Below are positions 8,131-16,801 of a DNA stretch of 25,196 nucleotides, piece by piece. The first letter of the stretch is position 1. Each line of letters begins with the position of its first letter. The stretch is from JBBDRW01 sp040905265 (lineage in GTDB: Bacteria > Bacteroidota > Rhodothermia > Balneolales > Balneolaceae). Under the pieces are notes generated by a model. The model saw only the letters and a list, made by a program, of their open reading frames with translations, made no database searches and had not been told where the DNA came from. The translations under genes and the position numbers were made by a program. Where the stretch lies: positions 1 through 25,196 of the forward strand of contig JBBDRW010000133.1 of NCBI GenBank assembly GCA_040905265.1. Reading direction: 5' to 3'.

Positions 8131-9465
8131 TCAGGTACCTACCGGCGGCCTGCCTACACTGATATAAGTAAGGCCGGCGTCCTGTGCTCTCTCGAGATCG
8201 TAGAGATTCCGTCCGTCAAATATGACCGGCGCCTTCATCTTCTCACGGAACTTTTCAAGATTCGGACGTCTGAACTCATTCCATTCCGTACAGATAATCA
8301 AAGCGTCAACATCCGGCAAGGCTTGATCCTGATCCTTGACAAACTCCATACTCTTCAGTACAGAAGGAGCAACTGTGCTTTTAAACGTTTCGATAGCTTC
8401 CGGATCATACGCTTTCATGGTCGCGCCCAACTCCGACAACTTCTCTGTAATATAGAGAGAGGGTGCCTCCCGTACATCATCCGTTTCAGGTTTGAAACTG
8501 AGCCCCCATACACCGAATATCTTTCCTGAGAGATCCCCGCCATAGAATTTTTTTATTTTTTCGACAATGGAGAGTTTCTGGTGCTCATTGACCTTCATCA
8601 CCGAGTCAAGGATCTGAAACTGATACCCGTGTTCACCTGCGGTGTAGTGAATAGCCTGAACATCCTTTGGAAAACAGCTCCCTCCATACCCGATTCCGGC
8701 GAAGAGAAACCGTTTGCCAATCCTGCTATCCGTACCAATACCACGACGAACATTGTCCACATTGGCGCCGAGATGTTCACAAATATTGGCAATTTCATTC
8801 ATAAATGTAATTTTTGTCGCAAGAAGGGCATTGGCGGCATATTTAGTCAGCTCCGAACTCTTTTCATCCATAATAATGATCGGATTCCCGCTACGGACAA
8901 ACGGTTCATAGAGACGTGTCATAACCTCTGCTGCCCTCTTGGATGATGTACCGATAACGACCCTCTCCGGCTTCATAAAATCCTCCACAGCCGCCCCCTC
9001 CCGTAAAAATTCCGGATTGGAAACCACGTCAAATTCAACATCAGTTTTGGCGGCGATTGCATCCCTCACACGGTCGGCGGTACCGACCGGTACGGTACTT
9101 TTGTTAACGACAATCTTATACTTGCCGAAAGAGTCAATCAGGGTACCCAACTCTCCCGCAACGTGAATCACAGCAGACAGGTCCGCCTGGCCATTTGCAC
9201 CCGGTGGTGTAGGAAGAGCAAGAAAAATGACCTCTGCCTCCTCCACCCCCTTTTTCAGGTCTGTTGTGAAATGAAGCCGGTTTTCCCGAATCGCCCGGTC
9301 AAAAACACGGTTTAACCCGGGTTCATAAATTGGAATCTCCCCGTTTTTCAGCTTCTCTACTTTCTCCTTGTCAATGTCGACACAGATGACACTGTTTCCA
9401 CTATCGGCAAAACAAGTTCCCGCTACAAGACCAACATATCCTGTACCTATAACTGCAATATTCAT
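8131..9465 (-). CDS. ugd: UDP-glucose 6-dehydrogenase
   Basis: A 444-residue enzyme that oxidises UDP-glucose twice with NAD to give UDP-glucuronate. The Rossmann motif GTGYVG is at 7-12, NKSTVPVGT at 121-129, NPEFLREG at 150-157, the catalytic cysteine at 264 in GYGGSCFPKD with Lys268, and the C-terminal domain has GLSFKPETDDVREAPS. Length and motif order match the family. The ATG is immediately after the greA TGA (TGAATG, no gap), so the two genes are translationally coupled. uxs, 80 bases downstream, uses the product. Likely destination: capsule, lipopolysaccharide or exopolysaccharide sugars, although no glycosyltransferase is present in this window. Confidence 0.96.
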   Translation of the reverse strand: MNIAVIGTGYVGLVAGTCFADSGNSVICVDIDKEKVEKLKNGEIPIYEPGLNRVFDRAIRENRLHFTTDLKKGVEEAEVIFLALPTPPGANGQADLSAVIHVAGELGTLIDSFGKYKIVVNKSTVPVGTADRVRDAIAAKTDVEFDVVSNPEFLREGAAVEDFMKPERVVIGTSSKRAAEVMTRLYEPFVRSGNPIIIMDEKSSELTKYAANALLATKITFMNEIANICEHLGANVDNVRRGIGTDSRIGKRFLFAGIGYGGSCFPKDVQAIHYTAGEHGYQFQILDSVMKVNEHQKLSIVEKIKKFYGGDLSGKIFGVWGLSFKPETDDVREAPSLYITEKLSELGATMKAYDPEAIETFKSTVAPSVLKSMEFVKDQDQALPDVDALIICTEWNEFRRPNLEKFREKMKAPVIFDGRNLYDLERAQDAGLTYISVGRPPVGT

Positions 9466-9936
9466 TCAGCGTTCAATTTTTTTTATTTCAAGTTTCATCT
9501 CCCCTGCCGGAACCTGTACATCAATGATGTCACCAACCTCCTTGCCGAGAAGAGCCTTGCCGATCGGGGAGTCGATAGATATTTTTCCCTCCTTAAAATC
9601 GGCTTCCTCCTTATTCACCAACGTATAGGTAACTTCTTTATTAAACTTGTGGTTGATGATGGTAACGTTTGAGAGAAGGTACGCTTTGGAAGCATCAATA
9701 TTCTTTTCATCAATAATGCTCGCTTTCGCAAGTGTATTCTCCAGTTCTGATATTCTCTTTTCCAGGTATCCCTGGGCCTCCTTTGCAGCATCATACTCTG
9801 CATTTTCACTCAGGTCCCCTTTGGCACGTGCCTCAGAAATCTCTTCGGCAATCTCCTTACGCCCTCTCGTCTTAAGATCCCGTAACTCTTCATCCAATTT
9901 CTCATACCCTTCTTTGGAGAGATAGTTCTTCCTCAT
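9466..9936 (-). CDS. greA: Transcription elongation factor GreA
   Basis: A 156-residue GreA, the usual length. It enters the RNA polymerase secondary channel and stimulates cleavage of backtracked transcripts. The N-terminal coiled coil spans about 8-75 and carries the tip ARAKGDLSENAEYDAAKEAQ, with Asp41 and Glu44 at the positions known to hold the catalytic metal. The C-terminal FKBP-like domain includes the conserved SIDSPIGKALLGKEVGD and ends in a short charged tail. It is the first gene of the minus-strand run and directly abuts ugd. It is divergent from the RNA methyltransferase gene. Confidence 0.97.
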   Translation of the reverse strand: MRKNYLSKEGYEKLDEELRDLKTRGRKEIAEEISEARAKGDLSENAEYDAAKEAQGYLEKRISELENTLAKASIIDEKNIDASKAYLLSNVTIINHKFNKEVTYTLVNKEEADFKEGKISIDSPIGKALLGKEVGDIIDVQVPAGEMKLEIKKIER

Positions 9937-10163
9937 GACTTTTTTCTGTTTCTAATTGAAATTTTCTAACAAAATATCCCTGAAATATTCCGGTATATTG
10001 GCCTGACTCTCAGATACAAATCTCAACAGCCTGACGAGTTCGTGTCTGTTTAAAAATGAAAAAGCAGTCCCGGGAAACTGCCTTGAATATTTGTCCATTT
10101 TTATATTTCAGTAAAAATAGGATGTTCTGAACTGTTTCCCAATATGAAATTTACCGCCGATCC
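9937..10163. other. Divergent intergenic region between greA and the methyltransferase gene
   Basis: These 227 AT-rich bases must carry promoters for both directions, though no -35/-10 pair with proper spacing stands out. Two pieces of symmetry are visible. GCAGT and ACTGC flank CCCGGGAA around 10063-10080. GGGAAAC (10072-10078) is inverted as GTTTCCC (10134-10140), just upstream of the methyltransferase gene. Either could be an operator or chance. No open reading frame of note is present. Confidence 0.3.
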
Positions 10164-10706
10164 ATGCAGAATCCGATAAAAAAAACGACGCGTGAAATTC
10201 TGGAAGCAAACGAAAACCGCAGTTCACCGCTCAGAGAACATTTCATTCTTTGGGCCCATGACATCAGAAGCATGCACAATGTCGGCTCTCTCTTCCGCAC
10301 AGCCGATGCTTTTGGAATTCATCAGTTATGGTTATCCGGTTTTACACCATTTCCTCCCCGGCCGGAAATCAGTAAAACGGCACTTGGTGCTGATGAGTTT
10401 GTAGAATGGCGTCAAATCCCGGAGCCGTCCGCTGCAGCAAGAGATCTGAAAGAGTCCGGCTATCTGCTGGTCGGTATGGAACAGACCCGTCAGAGTGAGA
10501 GTTTGACAGAACAACACTATGAAACGGACAAAATCTGCCTCCTTCTCGGTAATGAAGTTACCGGCCTTGACGACACCCTCCTGCCGCTGGTCCATAAATG
10601 TATTGAAATACCGCAGTATGGCCAGAAACACTCACTGAATGTTTCCGTTGCCGCCGGAGTGGCACTCTACAGCTATCTCCACCTCTCCATAGCATACGAG
10701 GGGTAA
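10164..10706 (+). CDS. SpoU/TrmH-family RNA 2'-O-methyltransferase
   Basis: A 180-residue SPOUT-class methyltransferase that transfers methyl groups from S-adenosylmethionine to ribose 2'-OH of tRNA or rRNA. The three SpoU motifs are present: NVGSLFRTADAFG (39-51, with the invariant Asn39 and Arg45), LLLGNEVTGL (126-135), and IEIPQYGQKHSLNVSVAAGVALY (from 148, split here by Gln/Lys-His), containing Ser157-Leu-Asn159. This knotted C-terminal fold is nearly the whole protein, with no L30e-like N-terminal domain, so it is a minimal TrmL/TrmH type. The exact target nucleotide cannot be told. ATG at 10164 is the only reasonable start. It appears to be monocistronic. Confidence 0.9.
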   Translation: MQNPIKKTTREILEANENRSSPLREHFILWAHDIRSMHNVGSLFRTADAFGIHQLWLSGFTPFPPRPEISKTALGADEFVEWRQIPEPSAAARDLKESGYLLVGMEQTRQSESLTEQHYETDKICLLLGNEVTGLDDTLLPLVHKCIEIPQYGQKHSLNVSVAAGVALYSYLHLSIAYEG

Positions 10707-10713
10707 AGAGAAT

Positions 10714-10751
10714 CTGCCAACCGTCGGGGGCCAACAAAGCATGGTTGGCAG
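10714..10751 (+). terminator. Hairpin downstream of the RNA methyltransferase gene
   Basis: A perfect 9-base-pair stem (10714-10722 with 10743-10751) begins 8 bases after the stop codon at 10706. The position is right for transcript termination or 3'-end protection, but the expected U-tract is missing. A factor-dependent terminator, an mRNA-stabilising stem or part of a repeat are equally possible. Confidence 0.4.
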
Positions 10752-10954
10752 GACACCGGGCCAATCCGTAGAAATGGCTGCTGAACCTTGCCGGGATGTT
10801 TGGGATCACTCCGGAACAGGATTACCTCTTTTAATGGACGCCGGGGTTTGGTAACTTTACCGTTTTGGTTTGTAGCGCTGAGACCACGGCCGGAAGTTAG
10901 CTTCTGCCCGGTGAATAGCGGCTGGCAGCAGAATGGCTGTATTTCGTCCTGAAA

Positions 10955-10983
10955 CTGCGCTGACATATTCAACTTTATATAAT
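10955..10983 (+). promoter_or_regulatory. metG: Possible metG promoter (-10 only)
   Basis: TATAAT at 10978-10983 matches the consensus -10 exactly, 12 bases before the metG ATG. At 17-base spacing the -35 position reads CTGCGC, a poor match. If used, it would give a nearly leaderless mRNA. Low confidence. Confidence 0.25.
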
Positions 10984-10995
10984 GACCCTTACTGA

Positions 10996-13023
10996 ATGAG
11001 TAAACGTACGTTGATTACATCTGCCCTCCCCTATGCAAATGGCCCGATTCATCTCGGCCACCTTGCTGGAGCTTATCTTCCTGCAGACCTCTTTACCAGA
11101 TACAGCAGATTAAAGGGAGAAGATATTATTCATGTATGTGGATCAGATGAACACGGTGTTCCAATTACGATTGCCGCTGAAAAAGAGGGTGTAACTCCAC
11201 AGGAGATCGTTAATAAATTTCACGAACGGAATAAACAGGTATTCAAAGAGTTCGGCATCGAATTTGACTACTACGGCCGAACAAGCTCAAAGGTTCACCA
11301 TGAGACCTCAAAAGAGTTCTTCAAGAATCTGAATGAGAAGGGCGCGTTTGTAAAGAAGAGTGAAAAACAGCTCTATGATGCCGATTCAGGAATGTTTCTT
11401 CCGGATCGTTATGTGAAAGGTACCTGCCCGGTATGTGGATACGAAGAGGCGTTCGGAGATCAGTGTGAGAAGTGCGGCTCCTCTCTCTCTCCGACAGAAC
11501 TGATAGAGCCAAAAAGTGCACTGACAGGCAACACACCGGAACTGAAAGAGACAGAGCACTGGTACATTCCGCTCGGTACGTTCCAGCCCAGAATAGAGAA
11601 ATGGCTTGAAGGAAAGAAGAATTGGAAGCCTAACGTCATGGGCCAGTGCAGAAGCTGGCTGAATGACGGCTTGTCTGACCGGGCAGTTACCCGGGATCTC
11701 AATTGGGGAGTCTCCGTTCCACTTGAAGAGGCGAAGAACAAAGTTCTCTATGTCTGGTTTGATGCGCCGATTGGATACATTTCTGCTACCAGGGAATGGG
11801 CTCAGGAGACCGGCCAGCCTGAACGATGGAGAGAGTACTGGCAGAGAGAAGATACCCGGCTGATTCATTTCATCGGAAAGGATAATATTGTTTTCCACTG
11901 TATCATGTTCCCATTGATGCTAATGGTCCACGAAGGGTATGTACTCCCCGACAATGTACCTGCCAATGAATTTCTGAATCTGGAAGGGAAGAAACTCTCC
12001 ACTTCACGGGGCTGGGCAGTCTGGCTGGAAGAGTATATGAATGAGTTTGAACCGGATCTCTTACGGTATGTATTAGGGACTATTCTTCCCGAGACCAAGG
12101 ATTCAGATTTTTCCTGGAAGGATTTTCAAACCCGGGTCAACAGTGAACTGGCGGATATACTGGGAAACTTTATTTTCCGAACCCTCTCCTTTTCCGACCG
12201 ATTTTATGAAAGCAAGGTCCCAGACTTCTTAAACCCTTCCGAGAAAGACCTTCAGGTATTGAAGGAGATAACCGAGGCAAAAGAGCGCATTGAAAACTCC
12301 TACGATCAGTTCCGATTCAGGGAAGCAATTGCGGAGACAATGAATCTGGCCCGTACCGGCAACCGCTATTTTACAGAGACCGAACCGTGGAAAAGCCGGA
12401 CCGAAGACCCGGAAAAGTGTGCGAATACACTTTATGTCTGTCTTCAGATCAGCGCTGCACTCTCTGTCCTGTTTGCACCGGTTCTGCCACAGAAAATGGG
12501 CCTCCTTCGTCAATATTTGCATCTGCCTGAAACGTTTTCCTGGTCAGATGTCAGCGGAAGTATGCTCGCAAGTGGCGGATCGATCCAGCCGGGAGAGATA
12601 CTATTTAAAAAAATTGAAGACAATAAAGTAGAAGCAGAAATTGAAAAGCTAAAAAGCCGTTCTGGCAGTGGTGAAACGATGACTGAACTCCCCCCACTCA
12701 AAAAAACTGCGGAATTTGAACAGTTTGCGTCCCTCGACCTGAGAACCGGAGAGATCATCCGTGCAGAGAGGGTTCCAAAATCTGACAAGTTGTTGAAATT
12801 GCAAGTAGACATCGGGCTTGAGACAAGAATCATCCTCTCTGGAATCGCTAACCATTTCGACCCGGAAAAGCTCCCAGGCCAAAAGGTCTGCGTTGTTGCA
12901 AACCTCGCCCCAAAAAAGATGATGGGAATCGAAAGCAACGGTATGGTCCTGATGGCTGAAGATCCGGACGGCAAACTCTATTTTGTATCAGCCGAGTCCG
13001 GGAATGGACATCCGGTACTGTAA
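10996..13023 (+). CDS. metG: Methionyl-tRNA synthetase with C-terminal tRNA-binding domain
   Basis: A 675-residue class I synthetase that charges tRNA-Met. The HIGH motif is HLGH (19-22), the KMSKS loop is KLSTS (333-337), and the zinc knuckle has two Cys pairs, CPVC (144-147) and CEKC (157-160), the MetG1 type. The anticodon-binding helical domain follows. Residues about 569-675 form an EMAPII-like OB-fold tRNA-binding domain (SLDLRTGEI, SDKLLKLQVDIG, GQKVCVVANLAPKKMMGIES), which promotes dimerisation and tRNA binding. Length and domain order match the E. coli-type enzyme. The ATG at 10996 gives the canonical N-terminus KRTLITSALPYANGPIHLGH. The debranching-enzyme gene follows after about 100 bases. 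Confidence 0.98.
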   Translation: MSKRTLITSALPYANGPIHLGHLAGAYLPADLFTRYSRLKGEDIIHVCGSDEHGVPITIAAEKEGVTPQEIVNKFHERNKQVFKEFGIEFDYYGRTSSKVHHETSKEFFKNLNEKGAFVKKSEKQLYDADSGMFLPDRYVKGTCPVCGYEEAFGDQCEKCGSSLSPTELIEPKSALTGNTPELKETEHWYIPLGTFQPRIEKWLEGKKNWKPNVMGQCRSWLNDGLSDRAVTRDLNWGVSVPLEEAKNKVLYVWFDAPIGYISATREWAQETGQPERWREYWQREDTRLIHFIGKDNIVFHCIMFPLMLMVHEGYVLPDNVPANEFLNLEGKKLSTSRGWAVWLEEYMNEFEPDLLRYVLGTILPETKDSDFSWKDFQTRVNSELADILGNFIFRTLSFSDRFYESKVPDFLNPSEKDLQVLKEITEAKERIENSYDQFRFREAIAETMNLARTGNRYFTETEPWKSRTEDPEKCANTLYVCLQISAALSVLFAPVLPQKMGLLRQYLHLPETFSWSDVSGSMLASGGSIQPGEILFKKIEDNKVEAEIEKLKSRSGSGETMTELPPLKKTAEFEQFASLDLRTGEIIRAERVPKSDKLLKLQVDIGLETRIILSGIANHFDPEKLPGQKVCVVANLAPKKMMGIESNGMVLMAEDPDGKLYFVSAESGNGHPVL

Positions 13024-13121
13024 TGTAACCCGGCAGATACCGATAAACCATTGCATTGGGTCAAAAGAGAGACAGCCATAGTGCTGTTTCCTCCATCAGA
13101 AATTCAGCATCCAGACAGATC

Positions 13122-15122
13122 ATGACGACAGAAGTACCCTATAAAGGGATCAGTTTCGGGGCAATGGCGTCAGAGACGTCGACCACATTTACACTCTATT
13201 TCCCAACGGCAAGGTCAGTTGAGTGCGTTCTTTACCGTGAGTACAACGACCGTACGGGAACTACGATTCCCATGACTCTTCAGGGCGACGGGATCTGGAA
13301 CTGCACGGTTGAAGAAAATCTCAAAGGACAGTGGTATCACTACAAGGTTACCTATCAGAAAGGCAAAAAACCGAAAAGTGCTCACGCAGATCAACCGTTT
13401 GCTGATCCGTACAGCCGGCATGTTGCTGTTCAAAACCACTATACTCAGCAGCCGAAAACCTATATTACAGGCCCCCGGGATAACTTCGACTGGGATGACG
13501 ACCGTTTTATGATTCCGGAAGATCCAAGAGATCTGATTATCTACGAAACACACATCAAAGATCTGGTATTCCACCCTTCTGCGGAGTCCAACGGATCCGG
13601 TATTTACAACAGCTGGACAGACCTTCAACAGAAAGGTGGGATTCCTTACCTGAAGTCACTCGGTGTGAATGCAGTCGAATTTCTTCCACTCCATAAGTTT
13701 CCCTATTTCGAACCGCCCTATCACCAGAAAACATCAGAAGGGTTTCACAACACATGGAACACCTACTCCAGAAATCACTGGGGATACATGACCTCGTTTT
13801 TCTTCGCCCCTGAAACCCTGTACGCATCCGATGAAATGGCCAGCCCCGGAAAAATCAGAGGCCTTTCGCCAGCAGCAGTGTCGGAATTTAAGAGTGTTAT
13901 TAAAGAACTGCACGCCAATGGTATATCTGTTATAATGGATGTAGTTTTTAATCACTCCTCCCTCTTCGATATCAATATGATCGCCCACCACCTGCCAGAT
14001 ACTTACCTTCGAAAAGATGAAAAGGGCCAGTATATGAACAGGAGCTGGACCGGGAATGAGATCCGTACGGAACACCCGGTCGTTAGAAAACTGATTACCG
14101 ACTCCATCCGATACTGGACGGAAGAATTTCACATCGACGGTTTCCGGTTTGACCTGGCCGGCCTGATCGATGAGGGAAGCTGGGATGCGATCCGGGAGAG
14201 TGCCAAAGAGATCAATCCGAACGCACTACTGATAGCAGAACCCTGGGGTGGACGTTATGTTCCCTGGCTTTTCTCCAACCATGGTTGGAGTGCCTGGAAT
14301 GACCGGATACGAAACGGAATCAAGGGATCCGACCCTGTAAGTGACAAAGGGTTTATCTTTTCAGGCTGGCACCATGGCGGAGACCGGGAACAGCTGGAAA
14401 ATTGGTTTATGGGTACCATTCGCAGCTACCCGGGTGGATTGTTTGCCGACAGCAGTCACTCGGTTAACTATCTGGAAAGTCATGACGGGTACACACTCGG
14501 AGATTTTATTCGAATTGCGTGTCGCTATCACTCAATCGAACCTGTAATTCAGGATCGTGAGGAACATCTCCGCCTGACCAGCCATGAAATGAAGATAGCA
14601 AAGCTGGGGGCATTCTGCCTCTTTGTCTCACAGGGTATTGTTATGATACATTCCGGACAGGAATTTGCGCGGTCCAAAATCATTGAAGATAAGGAGGGAA
14701 TTGATCCGGACAGAGGAAAAATGGACCGGAACAGTTACAACAAAGATGATGAGACCAACTGGATAGATTTTGGCGAGATCGATTTCAACCGGGAGCTCTA
14801 TCTCTATTACAAAGGCTTGATTCGAATCAGGAAAGAGAGCCCTGGGCTGCGAAAAGCTGAACCCGACCAGATCCGGTTCTCACACTATCACGACCCGCTG
14901 CACGTATGTTTCCACATACGGTCGAGTGGCACCGGTGACCTTTCAGACTATTATGTGGCAATCAACGGAACAGGAGAACCAATGACAATTGACCTCCCTG
15001 CCGGCTCCTGGGAAATCCTGGTGGATGAAAACTATGCATCCATCAGCCCGCTTGATTTTGCTACAGGCAAAAAACAGATAGGGCCGCACACAGCCATACT
15101 CTTCCGGAAATTGAATCATTAG
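13122..15122 (+). CDS. GH13 glycoside hydrolase, pullulanase/debranching type
   Basis: An alpha-amylase-superfamily enzyme of 666 residues from the ATG at 13122. A CBM48-like beta domain occupies about 8-115 (GISFGAMASETSTTFTLYFP to KGQWYHYKVTY), followed by the (beta/alpha)8 catalytic domain and a beta C-terminal domain. The four GH13 regions are clear: DVVFNHSS (273-280), GFRFDLAGLID with nucleophile Asp344, LLIAEPWGG with acid/base Glu373, and ESHDGYTL with Asp455. The arrangement and NHWGYMTSFFFAPE resemble type I pullulanases and related debranching enzymes acting on alpha-1,6 links in glycogen or starch. With no signal peptide it is probably cytosolic, for glycogen turnover. A TTG at 13056 would add 22 poorly conserved residues. 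Exact bond specificity is uncertain. Confidence 0.85.
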   Translation: MTTEVPYKGISFGAMASETSTTFTLYFPTARSVECVLYREYNDRTGTTIPMTLQGDGIWNCTVEENLKGQWYHYKVTYQKGKKPKSAHADQPFADPYSRHVAVQNHYTQQPKTYITGPRDNFDWDDDRFMIPEDPRDLIIYETHIKDLVFHPSAESNGSGIYNSWTDLQQKGGIPYLKSLGVNAVEFLPLHKFPYFEPPYHQKTSEGFHNTWNTYSRNHWGYMTSFFFAPETLYASDEMASPGKIRGLSPAAVSEFKSVIKELHANGISVIMDVVFNHSSLFDINMIAHHLPDTYLRKDEKGQYMNRSWTGNEIRTEHPVVRKLITDSIRYWTEEFHIDGFRFDLAGLIDEGSWDAIRESAKEINPNALLIAEPWGGRYVPWLFSNHGWSAWNDRIRNGIKGSDPVSDKGFIFSGWHHGGDREQLENWFMGTIRSYPGGLFADSSHSVNYLESHDGYTLGDFIRIACRYHSIEPVIQDREEHLRLTSHEMKIAKLGAFCLFVSQGIVMIHSGQEFARSKIIEDKEGIDPDRGKMDRNSYNKDDETNWIDFGEIDFNRELYLYYKGLIRIRKESPGLRKAEPDQIRFSHYHDPLHVCFHIRSSGTGDLSDYYVAINGTGEPMTIDLPAGSWEILVDENYASISPLDFATGKKQIGPHTAILFRKLNH

Positions 15123-15167
15123 CCTCACATACCTGTACCTCTCGGCCAGCGAATACGGGTATAGTAC

Positions 15168-15201
15168 GCTGTTGAATTCGCCATCCGGCAGATTCAACAG
15201 C
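15168..15201 (+). terminator. Hairpin downstream of the GH13 gene
   Basis: A perfect 10-base inverted repeat, GCTGTTGAAT (15168-15177) and ATTCAACAGC (15192-15201), with an inner GCC/GGC pairing across ATCC, forms a near-continuous stem 45 bases after the GH13 stop. The downstream TCTATTAAAT is only weakly T-rich. Placement and stability favour a transcription end. A second small stem, TTCTGG (15275-15280) with CCAGAA (15289-15294), lies just before the transporter gene. Confidence 0.5.
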
Positions 15202-15328
15202 TCTATTAAATAAGTTGCGACATTAGCAAGAGTAAGATATTTTTACGGGAATTCAGGTCAGAAACAGATACCCTTTCTGGCGTCTGAACCAGAACCGACC
15301 TACCCTGAACTATAAAACAGGAACTTCC

Positions 15329-16696
15329 TTGACAAATCAATCACCTTCATCACGCGGCTCCTGGAATTCGAAACTTGGATTTATTCTTGCTGCAGCGGGA
15401 TCAGCAGTCGGTTTGGGAAACATTTGGGGATTTCCAACCCAGGTGGCCGATAACGGTGGCGCTGCATTTATCCTTATCTACCTGATCTGTTGTGTGGCGG
15501 TTGGATTCCCTGTGATGATTGCTGAATTCAGCATCGGGAGAAAGACCCAGAAGAATCCGGTTGGAGCTTTCAGGGAACTCTCCAGGGGAAACCGGTTCAT
15601 TCCATTCATTGGCTACTGGGGCGTCCTTTGCGGTGTTATGATACTCTCATTTTATCTGGTTATCTCAGGCTGGACCCTGGGGTATGTACTGGAAGAGGTC
15701 GCCTGGTTTTTCGGGCAGGACGGATTGGCTATGATCATGTCGGACCTGGAACACGGTACTAAAAACGCACTCTTCACACTTGTCTTTACGCTGTTGACCG
15801 TTTTGATTATTACCGGTGGAGTCAGTCAGGGAATTGAACGGGCGACAAAACTTCTTATGCCGATCCTTCTCCTGATTCTGATCTTACTCATCGGGTATAT
15901 CTTTACGCTCGAAGGGAGTATGGAGGGGCTGATGTTATATATCCGCCCGGACTTCTCAACCCTGAACACCGACCTTGTTCTGTCAGCTCTCGGCCAGGCG
16001 TTCTTCTCGCTCTCTCTCGGCATGGGTGCCCTTATTACCTACGGGTCCTATCTTAACAGAGATCAAAACCTGGTAGAGTCCGCTGCTTATGTTACCCTGA
16101 CGGATGTCGGGATCGCATTTGTAGCCGGTTTGCTTGTTATTCCTGCCATGTTCGTAGCCCAAAATGGCGGAACCGAAATATTTAACCCCGAAACGGGAGC
16201 TCTTTTTTCAAGCGTTACACTTGTATTCGATGTACTTCCCGAGCTCTTTCATCAAATCGGAGGAATAGCAGGAATGTTGATCGGAATTACTTTCTTCATT
16301 CTGCTGGGGCTGGCCGCACTTACTTCATCTATATCCCTCCTGGAGGTACCAGTCTCCTATGTAATCGACGAATTCAACGTCAGAAGGAAAAAAGCTGCCT
16401 GGATGGTTGGCGGTGTGGTATCAGTCATTGCTGTTACGATCTCATATGAAATTTCTCTGATCGACCATTTTGTCTTTATTTTTAACGAATTCGGATTGCC
16501 GTTCGGCGGTTTGATGATCTGTCTCTTTTTAGGCTGGTTCTGGAGAACGGAAAATGCCATTCTCGAACTGGAACACGGATTTAAAGGTGCTGCTTCACAC
16601 TGGTCAACATCGGTCTGGGCCATCTTTATCAGGTATATCTGTCCCGTATTGATTCTGTTGGTCCTGGCCACCATTCTTTTGAAATTTTTCAGCTAA
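15329..16696 (+). CDS. Sodium-dependent transporter, NSS (SNF/LeuT) family
   Basis: A 455-residue inner-membrane symporter with about eleven hydrophobic segments, probably moving an amino acid or similar solute with Na+. The first segment, GSAVGLGNIWGFPTQVADNGG (from about 24), is the LeuT TM1 unwound region that binds Na+ and substrate; the Asn of LGN is kept. The Arg found in most members (LGNxxRFP, LeuT Arg30, extracellular gate) is Gly here. YGSYLNRDQN and GIAFVAGLLVIPAMF are typical mid-protein segments. The start is TTG at 15329: no in-frame ATG precedes the TM1 motif, and AGGA at about 15319-15322 sits at suitable spacing. The substrate is unknown. Confidence 0.88.
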   Translation: MTNQSPSSRGSWNSKLGFILAAAGSAVGLGNIWGFPTQVADNGGAAFILIYLICCVAVGFPVMIAEFSIGRKTQKNPVGAFRELSRGNRFIPFIGYWGVLCGVMILSFYLVISGWTLGYVLEEVAWFFGQDGLAMIMSDLEHGTKNALFTLVFTLLTVLIITGGVSQGIERATKLLMPILLLILILLIGYIFTLEGSMEGLMLYIRPDFSTLNTDLVLSALGQAFFSLSLGMGALITYGSYLNRDQNLVESAAYVTLTDVGIAFVAGLLVIPAMFVAQNGGTEIFNPETGALFSSVTLVFDVLPELFHQIGGIAGMLIGITFFILLGLAALTSSISLLEVPVSYVIDEFNVRRKKAAWMVGGVVSVIAVTISYEISLIDHFVFIFNEFGLPFGGLMICLFLGWFWRTENAILELEHGFKGAASHWSTSVWAIFIRYICPVLILLVLATILLKFFS

Positions 16697-16801
16697 AAAC
16701 GTGAATGAAGCAATATTGTTTGTTAAACAGCACGGCTACTTCTATTTTCCCTTTCTGTAAACTGTCAGGCCAACAATTCACACAGAAGCGTTTGAAACAC
16801 T

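Larger units (their letters stand above)
10707..10995. repeat. Intergenic segment with strong hairpin, candidate dispersed repeat
   Basis: These 289 bases lie between the methyltransferase gene and metG. The first part carries a perfect 9-base inverted repeat, CTGCCAACC (10714-10722) and GGTTGGCAG (10743-10751), around a 20-base loop that itself contains GGCCAAC. There is no T-run after it, so it is not a classic intrinsic terminator. The remainder is GC-rich with no obvious protein on either strand. The hairpin plus long non-coding tail is the kind of sequence that recurs across genomes, but that is inference: no second copy exists in this window. Confidence 0.35.

Noticed and set aside
10673..10972. 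99-codon minus-strand frame in the gap before metG
   Set aside because: It overlaps the end of the methyltransferase gene and the hairpin, has low-complexity, unrecognisable sequence and no ribosome site; better treated as non-coding.
13056..13121. Upstream TTG start for the GH13 enzyme
   Set aside because: The 22 added residues do not resemble the family N-terminus and the ATG at 13122 begins right before the CBM48-like domain.
16719..16750. Bacteroidota-style promoter (TTTG, 20-base spacing, TATTTTCC) before efp
   Set aside because: Only the TTTG and the TA/TT part match TAnnTTTG; the final bases do not, so it is no better than chance in AT-rich sequence.
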